Assembly (NCBI GenBank): GCA_021292165.1
Contig: CM037879.1
Coordinates: forward strand, 283,066,272-283,130,271
DNA from: Shinisaurus crocodilurus
Lineage: Eukaryota; Chordata; Lepidosauria; Squamata; Shinisauridae
Direction of reading: 5' to 3'
DNA length: 64,000 nucleotides
The notes beneath the pieces are model-generated. The model worked only from the letters and a program-made list of their open reading frames with translations. It was not told where the DNA came from and did no database searches. The translations under genes were made by a program, and so were the position numbers. Below are positions 63,368-64,000 of the stretch, piece by piece (the first letter of the stretch is position 1; each line of letters begins with the position of its first letter).

Positions 63368-63377
63368 CAGGTGGCAG

Positions 63378-63600
63378 TTTTACTCTTGTGTGAACAGTGG
63401 AACCCCATCCCTGGCTGCTTCGTCACTCTCCTTCTTCCTTCCACAACACCCATTTATTTAGCAAAGCCCTCCTTGTACCACCCTGGCCTCAAAGTGTCTC
63501 CATCCCCACAGCCACCTGACTCCCCCTGCTGACGTTTGCCATCTTTTGATTTCAAAAGGGAAAGTGTCTGGTGTGGCGCAGGAAGCAGAAAGTGGCCACA
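63378..63600. other. short unique stretch
   Basis: Nothing recognised. Confidence 0.3.
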
Positions 63601-63845
63601 GATTTTCATGAGAAAAGAAAAAGTTCACAATCTGATATGGACTCAAGTCTGTATCAGATTGCAAACTTTGTTTCCCCCCCCTCGCGAAAATCTGTGCATA
63701 TTTTTTCCAAATGTACACATCAAATGTGTGCATCTTTAACATGCAGGCATTCCTCTCCCATTGATTAAAGTGCACGTGTGTGCATTTCTCAAAAGTACGC
63801 ATGCTGTCAGACACAAGTGTTCTGGTCTGCAAATCATATTGCAAG
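63600..63845. mobile_element. partial A-rich MITE
   Basis: TTTTCATGAGAAAAGAAAAA, CACAATCTGATATGGACTCA and its mirror GTCTGTATCAGATTGCAAAC, then T-rich GTGCATATTTTTTCC-type motifs. Part of the group seen at 7416 and 25942. Confidence 0.55.
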
Positions 63846-64000
63846 TTCAGAAATGTACAGACTTCGACACAGAGGGCAGATGTGGAGGGACCATAAACTT
63901 GTATGCTGAAATCTCTCACCCAGCAGCACCATGTAAAATAGCATCCCGGGGCTCCACTCTGTGGCCTTCTGTCTTAATACATTTGCGTGGGCTGCCCTAT

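Overview
The window looks like an intergenic or large-intron stretch from a reptile, most likely a squamate (lizard-type) genome. No intact host protein-coding gene is supported. The organism call rests on the mix of interspersed repeats: a tRNA-headed SINE whose 3' half resembles the Bov-B-tailed Sauria SINEs, a second SINE with a tRNA-Ala-like (TGC) head, 5S rRNA-derived SINEs, CR1 and L2/CR1-group LINEs, a 5'-truncated L1, and very many hAT-like and Tigger-like MITEs. Family names are from memory of the families; no database search was possible.

Layout. 0-6 kb: palindromic hAT-like MITEs (several with perfect 8-bp target duplications), an antisense tRNA-Ala SINE, CpG-rich foldback elements and a 5S-derived segment fused to a tRNA-Ala SINE. 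6-15 kb: A-rich foldback MITEs, a CR1 fragment nested in one of them, a Tigger-like MITE with an odd GC-rich core, and unique DNA. 15-17.4 kb: a foldback MITE, then an L2/CR1-group LINE relic interrupted by a second foldback MITE that is itself interrupted by a SINE. 18-33 kb: dense MITEs and SINEs, a 92-bp tandem repeat, a 31-bp minisatellite, two SINEs with a 5S head and a CR1-like tail, and a 921-bp hAT element with perfect target duplications. 33-36 kb: largely unique DNA plus MITEs. 36.8-38.9 kb: the most striking element, a 2,046-bp hAT transposon (8-bp duplications GTTCAGCT, terminal repeats starting CAGAGGCGTAGCGTGG) carrying a CpG-rich segment and a frame-shifted first exon resembling the short-chain dehydrogenase DHRS11, with its splice donor and a purine-rich intron-like stretch. 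40-45 kb: three copies of a LINE C-terminal region encoding a C2H2 finger. 48-50 kb: a CR1 copy split by a solo LTR, with a piece of that LTR re-copied 0.6 kb away. 53-56 kb: a second near-perfect ~117-bp local copy inserted into a LINE relic, and a hAT MITE with two nested insertions. 58.6-59.5 kb: an antisense LINE with a coding relic. 60.5-63.4 kb: an antisense, fairly young L1 with most of ORF2 in a few frame-shifted blocks.

How it works together. Nothing here forms a pathway. The window is a stratified record of transposition, with target duplications that let several insertions be ordered in time. Islands of unique, AT-rich, homeodomain-motif-like sequence between repeats (near 3.9, 12.5, 24.0, 33.4 and 53.5 kb) could be conserved regulatory elements, but that is inference only.
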